Source: Allobosea sp. (GTDB lineage Bacteria > Pseudomonadota > Alphaproteobacteria > Rhizobiales > Beijerinckiaceae). From it: a stretch of 64,000 nt of DNA. The notes below the pieces were generated by a model. It saw only the letters and a list, made by a program, of their open reading frames with translations. It did no database searches and was not told the DNA's origin. Both the position numbers and the translations under genes were made by a program. Below, piece after piece: positions 34,827-42,945 of this stretch. The stretch is from NCBI GenBank assembly GCA_024231975.1, contig JAAEQB010000057.1:112775-176774 (forward strand), read 5' to 3'. The stretch's first letter is position 1. Each line of letters opens with the position of its first letter.

Positions 34827-35741
34827 TTATGCGCGCAGCTCGATGCCAGCCCGGCGCTCCATCGGGCGCACGACGGCCGTTAGGTCGTCGATTTCGACCC
34901 CCTCAGACTTGGCTCGTCTGTAGGCTTCCAGGGCGCTGCGGCACGTCTCGATCAGGGCGCTGCTGACTGCGGCCGGCTCAGCCAGAAAGAGTTCCAAATC
35001 CTTGATCACGACGTCTAAGCTCGCACCGAAGTCGAAGGTGCCCCGGAGGATGTGGGTGGGGACCTTATCGCACGTCGCGCTGTTACGGCCGCTCCCGCTG
35101 TTGATCACCTCCAGCATCGCCCCGGCGGGCAGCCCGGCTCTGGCGCCGACGACCATGGCCTCGCAGGCCGCCACAAGGTTGACCAGGGCGATCGCGTTGT
35201 TGACGAGCTTCAATGTCTGCGCCCGGCCGGGTGCCTCATCGACCACGACAACCTTGTTGCTGTAGAGGCCGAGCGCCTCTCGCACGTCGGCGAGATGTGC
35301 CGGCTTGCCCGAGACGACCGAGGTCAACTCTCCCGAGCGCGCTTTCGGTGGGCCGCCCGTAACAGGCGCATCCAAGGTCTCGATGCCATTCTTGACCAAC
35401 ACCTCCGCCAGCCACGCGACGAATGGGGACCCGCTCGTCCCCAAGTGGACGTATAGCCTCCGCCGCTTGCCGTGTAACAGGCCCACAGGACCCAGTAAGG
35501 CGTCATGGTGATGCCTCTCCGCGGCAAGACACGCGAATACGATGTCGGCGCTGTCGCCGACCGCGCTTGGCGACTTGGCCCGCTCGATACTCGCCGGAAG
35601 ACCATCGAACCGCGTAGGATCGGGGTCGAACGCTACGACCGGTCTGGCCATCGCCAGCCTCGTCGCGATGGGGGCACCCAGCGATCCGAGCCCGAGAAAG
35701 CCGATAGTTGAAACCCCGTCGGATTGTGCCATTTCACCCAA
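34827..35741 (-). CDS. NAD-binding beta-hydroxyacid dehydrogenase-like protein
   Basis: A 304-residue member of the 3-hydroxyisobutyrate dehydrogenase family. The N-terminal dinucleotide-binding motif is IGFLGLGSLGAPIATRL; the substrate-binding DAPVTGGPPKARSGELTSVV and the catalytic Lys in AQTLKLVNNAIALVNL are conserved. Enzymes of this group oxidise small beta-hydroxyacids at C3 or C2 with NAD(P). It is convergent with the LysR gene, three bases apart, and probably works with the aldolase-family protein on the imported acid. Confidence 0.87.
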   Translation of the reverse strand: MGEMAQSDGVSTIGFLGLGSLGAPIATRLAMARPVVAFDPDPTRFDGLPASIERAKSPSAVGDSADIVFACLAAERHHHDALLGPVGLLHGKRRRLYVHLGTSGSPFVAWLAEVLVKNGIETLDAPVTGGPPKARSGELTSVVSGKPAHLADVREALGLYSNKVVVVDEAPGRAQTLKLVNNAIALVNLVAACEAMVVGARAGLPAGAMLEVINSGSGRNSATCDKVPTHILRGTFDFGASLDVVIKDLELFLAEPAAVSSALIETCRSALEAYRRAKSEGVEIDDLTAVVRPMERRAGIELRA

Positions 35742-35792
35742 TCTCGCTACTGTCGCATCCAGTTCCCATCACGGACGCAATAGCGGCAACGA

Positions 35793-36452
35793 TTATTTTT
35801 CGCTTGCTGCGAGCGATAACGCAGCTGCTCGGAGCCCGGTCTTAGGCCTGATCTCGAGCACCAGCTGGACGTCAAGGTTCTTGCTGATCGTCGGCCACGC
35901 GTCCTAAAGTCTCGGCGAAATTCCGCCGGGCGGCATCGAGGCGATCGCTTGGTTGGACTCGCTCGAGTTCCTCGGGATGGCCATGTCCATGCAGGTGCCC
36001 ATGATCGCCGAACCGAAGGTCTTCAGATAGCGGTTATCGACCCTGTTGTTGAAGCCGCCATAGCCCTCGGCGTCCATACCGGCCATGCCGCCGATCTGCA
36101 ACGTCGAGCCGTTCGCTGAGGTTCTTCGCCGGTTTGTTAGTTGACTAAAAGTATCCTACTGCTCCTTCCGCGATTCGCTTGGAGGTGGGGCGACGACTGT
36201 CTGCTGCGTCGGATCGCCGATGATACCGTCGGTGACGACGCGCTTGAGCTGACCGCTCAAGGTCGAGGGGGCGAGCCGCCCAAACCGCTGCCATCCTGAG
36301 CATTCTGGAAGATCACACCGTGCGAGCTCAGGCCGTAGAAGAGCACCACGAGAAAGATCGCGATGATGATCGGCAGACGGCTGAGGTGACGGACCTCCCG
36401 CCCTGTGCCAGGCCCCGCCCGGCGCCCCGCCGAGGTTCGCAGACTGAACCAC
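35793..36452 (-). pseudogene. trbI: trbI remnant (conjugal transfer, VirB10-like)
   Basis: Starts at a GTG at 36452 and ends at 35793, about half the length of an intact trbI. The N-terminal part gives the cytoplasmic arm and membrane helix VRHLSRLPIIIAIFLVVLFY followed by GLSSHGVIF; a C-terminal part gives LQIGGMAGMDAEGYGGFNNR, VDNRYLKTFGSAIM and, after further shifts, SKNLDVQLVLEIRP. The central proline-rich and periplasmic region is deleted and several frameshifts are present (near 36240, 36140 and 35905). Non-functional. Confidence 0.72.
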
Positions 36453-36463
36453 GGCCCCTCCCC

Positions 36464-36935
36464 TCACCCGCACTTCATAATTGAGACCAGGCTTGCCGGA
36501 GCCGCGCCGGCGCCTGTCGTCATGTAGATGCGGCCGATCTCGACAGTTCGCGTCGACAGCCGGCTAGTACCTGCTCGTCCACCGGCGCGAGGACATAGGC
36601 AAGCCCGATCGCCCTGGCGTACTTCTTCGCATCCTGATCGCTTGTCACGGCATAGCCCCAGGTTCTGAGCGAGGTTTCCAGCGCGCTACCAAGGGTCGAG
36701 CTATCCGGCTTCAACACGATCGTGGCTGTGCCCCGTCCGATCTGCTCGACCAGCCGCGGTACGAGGTCGCCAGCCACGGCCGGGGCGGCTGACGCCGGCA
36801 ATTCAGCTGGTGCGCTGCTGCTGGTGACGCCGTCCGAACCGAATGTCTGGCATCCGAAAGAAGGGCGGCGGCGAGAAGGGGCGTGGCGGCGCGGGCCGGC
36901 TGGACGGAGGTGGGAGCTTTCAACATCGCGCTCAC
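36464..36935 (-). pseudogene. trbH: trbH remnant (conjugal transfer lipoprotein)
   Basis: Begins with a GTG at 36935 that overlaps the preceding stop (GTGA), giving MSAMLKAPTSVQPARAATPL and a lipoprotein-like stretch. After a frameshift the frame continues with CQTFGSDG, AVAGDLVPRLVEQIGRGTAT and LETSLRTWGYAVTSDQD; after another it ends STRTVEIGRIYMTTGAGAAP. The pieces match the TrbH family order. At least two shifts break it. Confidence 0.62.
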
Positions 36936-37150
36936 CCTCCCCTCTGGTTGGTGATTTTCTCCTGTTGCCAGCCGACTCCGGCGCTGCAGATGACGATCTC
37001 GGTCGTGGCCGGCGACATCTCGCCGGTTGGCGCCATGCCGCGGCCGAGCCGTTCGATGAGAAACCTGCCGTCAGGTTGAGCATAATCTCGGCGACCGTCG
37101 CATCCTCTGCCACGACGTAGAGCTGGTCTTCGGGAGCCTCCTGTAATTCC
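36932..37150 (-). pseudogene. trbG: 3' remnant of trbG (conjugal transfer, VirB9-like)
   Basis: About 70 codons with one frameshift read EDQLYVVAEDATVAEIMLNL, then FLIERLGRGMAPTG and EIVICSAGVGWQQEKIT before a stop that overlaps the trbH start. Pattern and position fit the C-terminal domain of TrbG, which precedes trbH in trb operons. The upstream two thirds are missing or unrecognisable. Identity is moderately supported and relies on the neighbours. Confidence 0.45.
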
Positions 37151-37967
37151 CGATCAGGTGCGGATGGGATCGCAATTGCGTCAACGTCACGACGACTCGT
37201 CAGGCCGCCCGCGCGATCGTGCCGATCATCGAGGGATAGCCGACCGGGCGAACGCGCTCGAGGCTTGTGAGGTCCGTCGGCAAAAGGCCGACGACAGCCG
37301 TCGTGTTCCGACCGCCTTGGGCTCTCGGATCCGTGTTATCGGCCAGCCGGCGCGGCGCAGGATTCACTCGATGCGCAGATCCGTTGTTTTGACGAGCACG
37401 GAATAGCCCGGACATCGACGACTTGATGATCGCGGCGAACATCGTCCAGGTCGCGTTATGCAACACCTCCCCTGCCCTCCCGATCTCATGGGAGGTGTCG
37501 ACGCAGAAGCGCGAGCTCTCGACGATGGTCGCGTGCGGCTTCAACAAGCCTGAGTTGCCGATCACGGGGAACAGGGCGCCGAGCAGCGTAGAGCTGGTCG
37601 CCGGCAACAGTTGGACCGAACCGACGACCTTGTTCCATCCCGAGAGCACCAGGATGTCGGTCGGATGGGGCGGTCGTCGGAGGCATCGCTCTCGTGACCG
37701 TTGCGGGCCGTGACGTCCCAGTTCAGGAATTCGCGGTAGTGCGATTCTCGAGAGAGGTCGGTGAGTCGGCTTGGTGGATTGGCAATCCCTCTAGTCGCCG
37801 AGGCCTGCACGAGGCCATGGGCCTGATAAAAGTGTTAGCGCTCCATCGATAGCAATGCATCCTACTGGTAACGTATCTTGTTGTTCTAAAACAAGAAATG
37901 GCCGCTTCCACGGCTAACGAGCCGATCGGACGCTATCGACATTAACCTTTCATTAACCCAAATTCCC
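37151..37967. other. Unidentified decayed region upstream of repABC
   Basis: About 800 bases without a convincing gene. A 149-codon frame on the minus strand (37200-37649) and a 96-codon frame on the plus strand (37423-37713) overlap each other; neither has a ribosome binding site or a product I recognise. Given the broken trb genes next to it, this is probably further degraded transfer or mobile-element DNA. The last 150 bases become AT-rich towards the repA promoter. Confidence 0.5.
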
Positions 37968-37996
37968 TTGCCGGGCGCTTAGAATCGCGGGATATT
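37968..37996 (+). promoter_or_regulatory. Candidate repABC promoter
   Basis: TTGCCG (37968-37973) and GATATT (37991-37996) are spaced by 17 bases, about 55 bases upstream of the repA start. The downstream inverted repeat overlaps the expected transcription start, fitting RepA autorepression. Confidence 0.5.
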
Positions 37997-37998
37997 CC

Positions 37999-38028
37999 CG
38001 ATAATTTCCAAAAATTGGGAATTTATCG
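37999..38028. promoter_or_regulatory. Candidate RepA operator inverted repeat
   Basis: CGATAATTTCC (from 37999) and GGGAATTTATCG (to 38028) form an imperfect inverted repeat with 12-base arms and two mismatches, in AT-rich DNA directly downstream of the predicted promoter. RepA of repABC plasmids is known to repress its own operon by binding such a repeat. Confidence 0.5.
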
Positions 38029-38049
38029 TTTCTAGTCCGCGAGAGCCTG

Positions 38050-39234
38050 ATGAGCGCGACTCTGCCCGTTCAGATGCCGGAGTTCGGCTTCTCTGATACC
38101 ATCTTGCAGCAAAGCCGTGAGATTTCGCGGCGGCTCGACATGTTGCGCATGGAGAGCTTTCCACCAGATGCCCAAAAGACGTTGCGTCGCTTCAGTCTTG
38201 CGGAAGCCGCCGATTTTGTTGGTGTCTCGCAGAGCTACATTAAGAAGCTTCATTTGCAGGGCAAGGGCTCCGAGCCGTTCGTCACGCCGACTGGCCGACG
38301 CTACTACACCGCAGAGCAGATGAACGAGCTGCGGGACCTCCTCGACCGTTCGCCCCGTCGCCGCCCCGGCGAGAAGCTCCAGGTTGTGTCGGTGGTCAAT
38401 TTCAAAGGGGGGTCAGGTAAGACGACAACTGCCGTGCATTTGTCGGAGTATCTCGCTCTGCGTGGCTTTCGCGTCCTCGCAGTCGACCTGGACCCTCAAG
38501 CCTCGCTGACAGCGTTGTTCGGCATTCAGCCGGAGCTCGACGGGAACCCCTCATTTTACGATGCCCTGCGCTACGACGAGAAACGGCTGTCGATAACAGA
38601 GGTTCGGCGGGCCACGAACTTTCCGGGGCTGGACATCGTTCCCGCAAATCTCGAGCTCCAGGAATTCGAGTACGAGACGCCCGTCGCCATGCATGCGAAA
38701 GACCCCTCTGCGGGCAAATCCTTTTACACGCGCATCGGCGCGGCGCTTCGCGAGGTCGATAACGACTACGATGTAGTGATCATCGACTGCCCTCCCCAGC
38801 TTGGCTACCTGACCTTGACAGCGCTCGCGGCTGCTACAGCGGTTTTGATCACGGTGCATCCACAGATGCTCGACGTCATGTCGATGAGCCAGTTCCTCCT
38901 GATGCTCGGCGAGATTCTCAAGAGCATCGAAACGGCGGGGGCGACGGTTTCTCTCGACTGGTTTCGCTATCTCGTGACCCGCTATGAGCCCGGCGATGTG
39001 CCGCAGCAGGAGATGGTCGGTCTGATGCAGTCGATGTTCGCGCGGCAGATGATGAAGAATCCGATGGTGAAATCGACCGCGATCTCGGATGCCGGGCTGA
39101 CCAAGCAGTCGCTCTACGAGGTTGAGCGGACGAAATTCGTTTCGGCGACCTACGACCGGGCTCGGGAATCGCTTGATGCTGTAAATGGCGAGGTGGCGGA
39201 ACTTGTTCTCGGCGCTTGGGGCAGAACGCCGTGA
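38050..39234 (+). CDS. repA: Plasmid partitioning ATPase RepA
   Basis: A 394-residue ParA-type ATPase of the repABC family. A winged-helix/MerR-like N-terminal domain (FSLAEAADFVGVSQSYIKKL) binds the operator; the deviant Walker A KGGSGKTTT begins at residue 119, with DLDPQASLTALFG and the acidic VIIDCPPQLGYLTL following. It moves plasmid copies together with RepB and represses the operon. Length is normal and the frame intact. Confidence 0.97.
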   Translation: MSATLPVQMPEFGFSDTILQQSREISRRLDMLRMESFPPDAQKTLRRFSLAEAADFVGVSQSYIKKLHLQGKGSEPFVTPTGRRYYTAEQMNELRDLLDRSPRRRPGEKLQVVSVVNFKGGSGKTTTAVHLSEYLALRGFRVLAVDLDPQASLTALFGIQPELDGNPSFYDALRYDEKRLSITEVRRATNFPGLDIVPANLELQEFEYETPVAMHAKDPSAGKSFYTRIGAALREVDNDYDVVIIDCPPQLGYLTLTALAAATAVLITVHPQMLDVMSMSQFLLMLGEILKSIETAGATVSLDWFRYLVTRYEPGDVPQQEMVGLMQSMFARQMMKNPMVKSTAISDAGLTKQSLYEVERTKFVSATYDRARESLDAVNGEVAELVLGAWGRTP

Positions 39235-39254
39235 GAATGGAATTGTCAGCCGTA

Positions 39255-39270
39255 CAGAACTGAAGTTTTG
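39255..39270. repeat. Short inverted repeat between repA and repB
   Basis: CAGAACT-GA-AGTTTTG, one mismatch in 7-base arms. The repA-repB gap is one of the places where the partition site parS is found in this plasmid family, but this sequence does not match the usual GTTNNNNGCNNNNAAC, so the role is open. Confidence 0.25.
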
Positions 39271-39311
39271 CACGTAGGATCAACGCTTTATAGGGATGTG
39301 GGACTTCCGTT

Positions 39312-40304
39312 ATGGCTCGCCGCGATATCTTCCGGAACATCAAGGAGGCCGACGGGCGTGAAAGCGACCGCCCGGCGCCGCGAGGCTACACTGCACAAGG
39401 TGCCACCCGAAACATATTGGCATCGATCGGGGAGCTTGCTGAAAAGGCTGCCCGTGCCGACCAGATTGTCGAGGGCGAGTCCGTCATCGAGATCGATCCC
39501 GATCTGATCGATAACTCCTTCGTAGCGGACCGAATGGAAGATGATGCGGCGTTCGACGAGCTTGTCGAGGCGATCCGCGGGCGCGGTCAAGACACTCCGA
39601 TATTGGTGCGCCCTCACCCGGTTGGACAAGGCCGCTATCAAATTGTCTTTGGCCATCGTCGCGCTCGCGCAGCCCGGGAGCTCGGTCGCAAGGTCAAAGC
39701 GGTTGTCCGCACGATCACGAATGATGAGCATGTCATCGCGCAGGGGCAAGAGAACTCCGCGCGTGAAAATCTCTCGTTTATCGAGCGCGCTTTCTTCGCG
39801 CAGCGTTTGCTCGATCAAGGTTACGAACGGCCGACGATACAATCGGCCCTGTCTGTCGATGCCCCTATGCTCACGCGCATGCTCTCGGTTTCAAGCCGTG
39901 TGCCGGAGGAGTTGGCGGTTGCGATAGGTCCGAGCAAGACCATTGGGCGTGACCGTTGGCTCGAATTTGCGCAGCTCGTTGAAAGCCCGGATGGCCGTGC
40001 GGCCGCGCTGTCTCTCGTTGCAGAGCCAGGCTTCAGTGACCTGTCGTCCGAGCTTCGCTTCGAGCGCGCGCAGGCGGAGATGAAATCCAAGTCGCGCCAA
40101 CGACGCGGCACGCCGGCAAAGCCTGCGAAGGAGAAATGGCAGGCCCGAGATCAGGGTGTTGCCGCCGAGATCACCGATACGGGACGCGCGTTTTCTGTTG
40201 CCTTCAAAGCGAAGGACAGCGTCCAGTTCGGCCGATTTATCGCCGAGAACCTCGAGCGGCTCTACGGCGAGTTCCAGCAGCGCAATGGTGAAGGAAAGGG
40301 TTAG
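39312..40304 (+). CDS. repB: Plasmid partitioning protein RepB
   Basis: A 330-residue ParB-family protein that binds parS and stimulates RepA. The N-terminus MARRDIFRNIK is the usual start; the ParB/Srx domain contains HPVGQGRYQIVFGHRRARAA and GQENSARENLSFIERA; a helix-turn-helix follows near RPTIQSALSVDAPMLTRMLS. The C-terminal dimerisation domain ends FIAENLERLYGEFQQ. Intact. Confidence 0.96.
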   Translation: MARRDIFRNIKEADGRESDRPAPRGYTAQGATRNILASIGELAEKAARADQIVEGESVIEIDPDLIDNSFVADRMEDDAAFDELVEAIRGRGQDTPILVRPHPVGQGRYQIVFGHRRARAARELGRKVKAVVRTITNDEHVIAQGQENSARENLSFIERAFFAQRLLDQGYERPTIQSALSVDAPMLTRMLSVSSRVPEELAVAIGPSKTIGRDRWLEFAQLVESPDGRAAALSLVAEPGFSDLSSELRFERAQAEMKSKSRQRRGTPAKPAKEKWQARDQGVAAEITDTGRAFSVAFKAKDSVQFGRFIAENLERLYGEFQQRNGEGKG

Positions 40305-40309
40305 CCCGC

Positions 40310-40362
40310 AAAAGAAAAAGGCCCCCGAAACGGTGTTCCGGAAGCCCTTCTCTTGGTGTGAC
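40310..40362 (-). ncRNA. Counter-transcribed antisense RNA controlling repC (ctRNA)
   Basis: The repB-repC gap carries on the minus strand a promoter (TTGACG at 40392-40397, 17-base spacer, GATTCT at 40369-40374) followed by a stem-loop (arms 40335-40346 and 40320-40331, loop 40332-40334, three G-U pairs) and a T-rich tail (40310-40319). The predicted transcript is about 53 nucleotides. Small antisense RNAs in this position control copy number in repABC plasmids by blocking repC expression. Ends are predicted, not measured. Confidence 0.8.
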
Positions 40363-40462
40363 GACTAGAGAATCGCATTTCCCCGAATCACCGTCAAGTG
40401 CTGATGCACTTTCAGCGCCTTCGGCGAGCGGATTTCTTTTGCCTAACGATAGGTGAAAGAGA

Positions 40463-41692
40463 ATGCGAACTCATGTCGTAACGACGCCCTTTGGGCGGCG
40501 AATGCTGACGCTCGCCCATGTAGCAAGCCAGGCGGACGCCAAGGAACGGCTGCCGGAAAAGGCGGTCCATAAGTGGAATATCTTTCGGGCGATCTGCACA
40601 GCCAAGAACCGGCTAGGCGTGACCGAGCGCGCATTGGCCGTGCTGAACGCACTACTGACATTCCATCCGGAGACGGTTCTGACGGGCGAGGGCCTGGTCG
40701 TGTTTCCATCCAACCAGCAGCTTTGCCTGCGCGCACACGGCATGCCGCCGGCGACGCTGCGGCGCCACCTCGCAGTCCTTGTCGACTGCGGCCTGATTAT
40801 TCGGCGCGATAGCCCGAACGGGAAGCGGTACGCTCGTAAGGACCGGGCAGGGGAGATCGAGCTCGCCTTCGGCTTCGACCTGGCTCCGCTCGTCGTCCGC
40901 GCCGAGGAATTCGAGGCGCTGGCGGAAGAGGTCCTGGCCGAGGAGCGCGCTCTCAAGCTCGCCCGCGAGCGGATTACGATCTGCCGGCGGGATATCATCA
41001 AGATGATCGCGACCGGCATTTACGAGGGCGTTCCGACGCGCCGGAATGGCCAGGGGCCGGCCGATTGGACCGAGCTCCATGAGATCTACCGGGGCATTGC
41101 CGGCCGGATTCCGCGCTCTGCGCCGCTCGCCATCCTCGAGGGAATTGCCACCGAGCTGTCGCTCCTCGCCGACGAGATCCTCAACCTGCTGGAAAATCAC
41201 ATTAAAACTCAGAATCCGAGCGGCAATGAGTCTCATTCTGAGCGTCACATACAGAATTCAAAACCAGATCCCCTTACTGATCTTGAACCTTGCTCTCCAG
41301 AGAGCCCGGGGGCGATTGTCGTGATCGATCCTGAGCCGGAGCGGATGCCGGTTCGAACGTATCCCTTGGGGCTGGTTCTCGACGCCTGTCCCGACATCAT
41401 CGACTACAGCCGCGGCGGGATCAGCAACTGGCGCGACTTCCAGGCGGCGGTCGCTGTGGTTCGGCCGATGCTAGGGATCAGTCCCAGCGCCTGGTTCGAT
41501 GCGCAGTCCGTGATGGGCGAAGGCGAAGCGGCCGTCGTCGTGGCGGCCATTCTTCAGCGGGGCGAGGCGATCACCAGTGCCGGCGGCTATTTGCGCGGGC
41601 TGACACGCAAGGCCGAGGCCGGCGAGTTCTCGCTCGGGCCGATGCTGATGGCGCTGATCGGCAGTCGCAAGCGCGTGAAGCAGCGTGCTTAG
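40463..41692 (+). CDS. repC: Replication initiator RepC
   Basis: A 409-residue initiator specific to repABC replicons. The N-terminal winged-helix domain (MRTHVVTTPFGRRMLTLAHV ... ALLTFHPETVLTGEGLVVFP, SNQQLCLRAHGMPPATLRRH) binds the origin that lies inside the gene; the C-terminal domain contains YSRGGISNWRDFQAAVAVVR and AGGYLRGLTRKAEAGEFSLG. A less conserved, AT-rich linker separates them. Intact and 158 bases after repB. Confidence 0.97.
   Translation: MRTHVVTTPFGRRMLTLAHVASQADAKERLPEKAVHKWNIFRAICTAKNRLGVTERALAVLNALLTFHPETVLTGEGLVVFPSNQQLCLRAHGMPPATLRRHLAVLVDCGLIIRRDSPNGKRYARKDRAGEIELAFGFDLAPLVVRAEEFEALAEEVLAEERALKLARERITICRRDIIKMIATGIYEGVPTRRNGQGPADWTELHEIYRGIAGRIPRSAPLAILEGIATELSLLADEILNLLENHIKTQNPSGNESHSERHIQNSKPDPLTDLEPCSPESPGAIVVIDPEPERMPVRTYPLGLVLDACPDIIDYSRGGISNWRDFQAAVAVVRPMLGISPSAWFDAQSVMGEGEAAVVVAAILQRGEAITSAGGYLRGLTRKAEAGEFSLGPMLMALIGSRKRVKQRA
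41192..41290. other. AT-rich block within repC, probable replication origin
   Basis: This stretch, coding for the linker between the two RepC domains (ENHIKTQNPSGNESHSERHI), is much richer in A and T than the rest of the gene. In studied repABC plasmids the origin lies within repC in such a block. Position is inferred from that. Confidence 0.5.
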
Positions 41693-41786
41693 AGTGGCGC
41701 GTTCCATCAAGCGCGTGAATCGTTGTCGCGAGATCGATTCAATCTTTGTGTTGGACCGGGCCCATGCGTGAGCGTGACATGCGCGC

Positions 41787-42062
41787 ATGGACAGCGCTCT
41801 TGAAACGACACCGGCCCGCCTGCAGATGCTCGTGCTGGATCGAACCGAGCCGGAGCACAACATGGCGCGCTTTTACGTGCTCTCGATCGAGCCGACGCTG
41901 TTCGGGGACGCGGCGCTCGTGCGGGAATGGGGGCGCTGGGGTCGAACCAGTCGCCGCCGGTTGGATCTCTATGGCGATGTTCTCGAGGCAGCCGAAGCGC
42001 TGGACGACTGGCTGGTCAGAAAAACCCGGCGCGGCTATCGGCTCGTCGATGGCGCGAGATGA
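41787..42062 (+). CDS. WGR domain protein
   Basis: A 91-residue protein made almost entirely of a WGR domain (MARFYVLSIEPTLFGDAALV, REWGRWGRTSRRRLD), a small nucleic-acid-associated module also seen in PARPs. Single-domain WGR proteins are frequent on alphaproteobacterial plasmids near repABC; their role is not known. The start could be 41787, 41826 or 41862; none has a strong ribosome binding site. It lies after repC on the same strand. Confidence 0.8.
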   Translation: MDSALETTPARLQMLVLDRTEPEHNMARFYVLSIEPTLFGDAALVREWGRWGRTSRRRLDLYGDVLEAAEALDDWLVRKTRRGYRLVDGAR

Positions 42063-42197
42063 GCGCGACGCTGCTCGGGGACATCGCTCTCGTTGCCGAC
42101 CGGCAACAGCTCCGGGTCAACTGCGCCAGGAAGCAAGATGGCGATTGTCCGGACCTGTGTCTTGCGGGAAGCTGGCATCCACAGGGAGGCGATTGTC

Positions 42198-42311
42198 ATG
42201 CGCACGCCTGAAAACGCGGAAGCCTCGATGGCTCGCATCAACGGGATCCTCATCCGGAGCGCGATCGTCGTGGTAATTGCCGCGGCGACGATCTTGCCGC
42301 TGCTTCGGTGA
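42198..42311 (+). CDS. Small membrane protein, unknown
   Basis: A 37-residue product, MRTPENAEASMARINGILIR followed by SAIVVVIAAATILPLLR: a short polar head and one transmembrane helix at about residues 19-36. GGGAGG lies eight bases upstream of the ATG at 42198, which is why this start and not an upstream one is taken. Single-span small proteins of this type occur near addiction and plasmid-maintenance genes but this one is not recognised. Confidence 0.5.
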   Translation: MRTPENAEASMARINGILIRSAIVVVIAAATILPLLR

Positions 42312-42332
42312 TTTTCACGGAGATATCAAGGG

Positions 42333-42800
42333 GTGACCTGGAGATTGAAACGCGTACGCCAGTGCGCGAAGTGCCCTTGGAAGGTGTCGACGAACCCTCA
42401 TGACATCCCTGACGGCTATAGCGAGGATTTGCATCGAGCGCTCGTCAAGACGATCGCCGAGCCGGATTCGCTGAGCGACACCGGCCATGTCATGGCCTGT
42501 CACGAGCACCCGCCTTGCGAGGACGCCTACTGCGTCGGCTGGCTGATGAACCAGCTCGGCCCGGGCAACAACATTCCCCTGCGCCTGAGAGTCCGGTCCT
42601 GCGCCAACATCGGCGCTGTCGAGCTCGATGGTCGCCAGCACACGCGCTTCGAAGATACGCTACCGATGCAGGGCCGGAAGAGCGCCAAGCGAACCGTAGA
42701 ACTGAGCGAGACGGAGATCGCAACTGTCGAGGCGGCTGAGGTCGCACCTAGCTGCGAAGATCTCAACGCAGAGATCGATTTCAAGCATGCTGCCGAATGA
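42333..42800 (+). CDS. DUF6283-type cysteine-rich protein
   Basis: A 155-residue protein starting at a GTG, with the block RVRQCAKCPWKVSTNPHDIP and later MACHEHPPCEDAYCVGWL. The CxxC pair and Cys/His spacing suggest metal (zinc) binding. I associate it with the DUF6283 family, found on plasmids, phages and islands of Rhizobiales; function unknown. The C-terminal 40 residues are acidic and variable. Confidence 0.65.
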   Translation: MTWRLKRVRQCAKCPWKVSTNPHDIPDGYSEDLHRALVKTIAEPDSLSDTGHVMACHEHPPCEDAYCVGWLMNQLGPGNNIPLRLRVRSCANIGAVELDGRQHTRFEDTLPMQGRKSAKRTVELSETEIATVEAAEVAPSCEDLNAEIDFKHAAE

Positions 42801-42945
42801 CGTCAGGCTCGGCAGGGATTCTCGCCACGTCGTTGGCACTATCTCGAAGGGCGGCCAAGCACTTGGACGGGGTTGAATTCGACTGGCTGACGTCATATGT
42901 TTCGCCGTAGGAATATGTATCTGGATATGGCATAAGGTGGCGACG

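Noticed and set aside
36156..36473. 105-codon frame taken as a gene of its own
   Set aside because: It joins pieces of two frames of the broken trbI; the TrbI membrane helix is read in a neighbouring frame.
37999..38028. CCGATAAT shared with the 46418-46450 palindrome, considered as a common recognition site
   Set aside because: Only eight bases are shared and the rest of the repeats differ; too short to claim one binding protein.
38050..41692. Search for the usual repABC parS motif GTTNNNNGCNNNNAAC
   Set aside because: No exact match was found by eye in the repABC region; not reported as a site.
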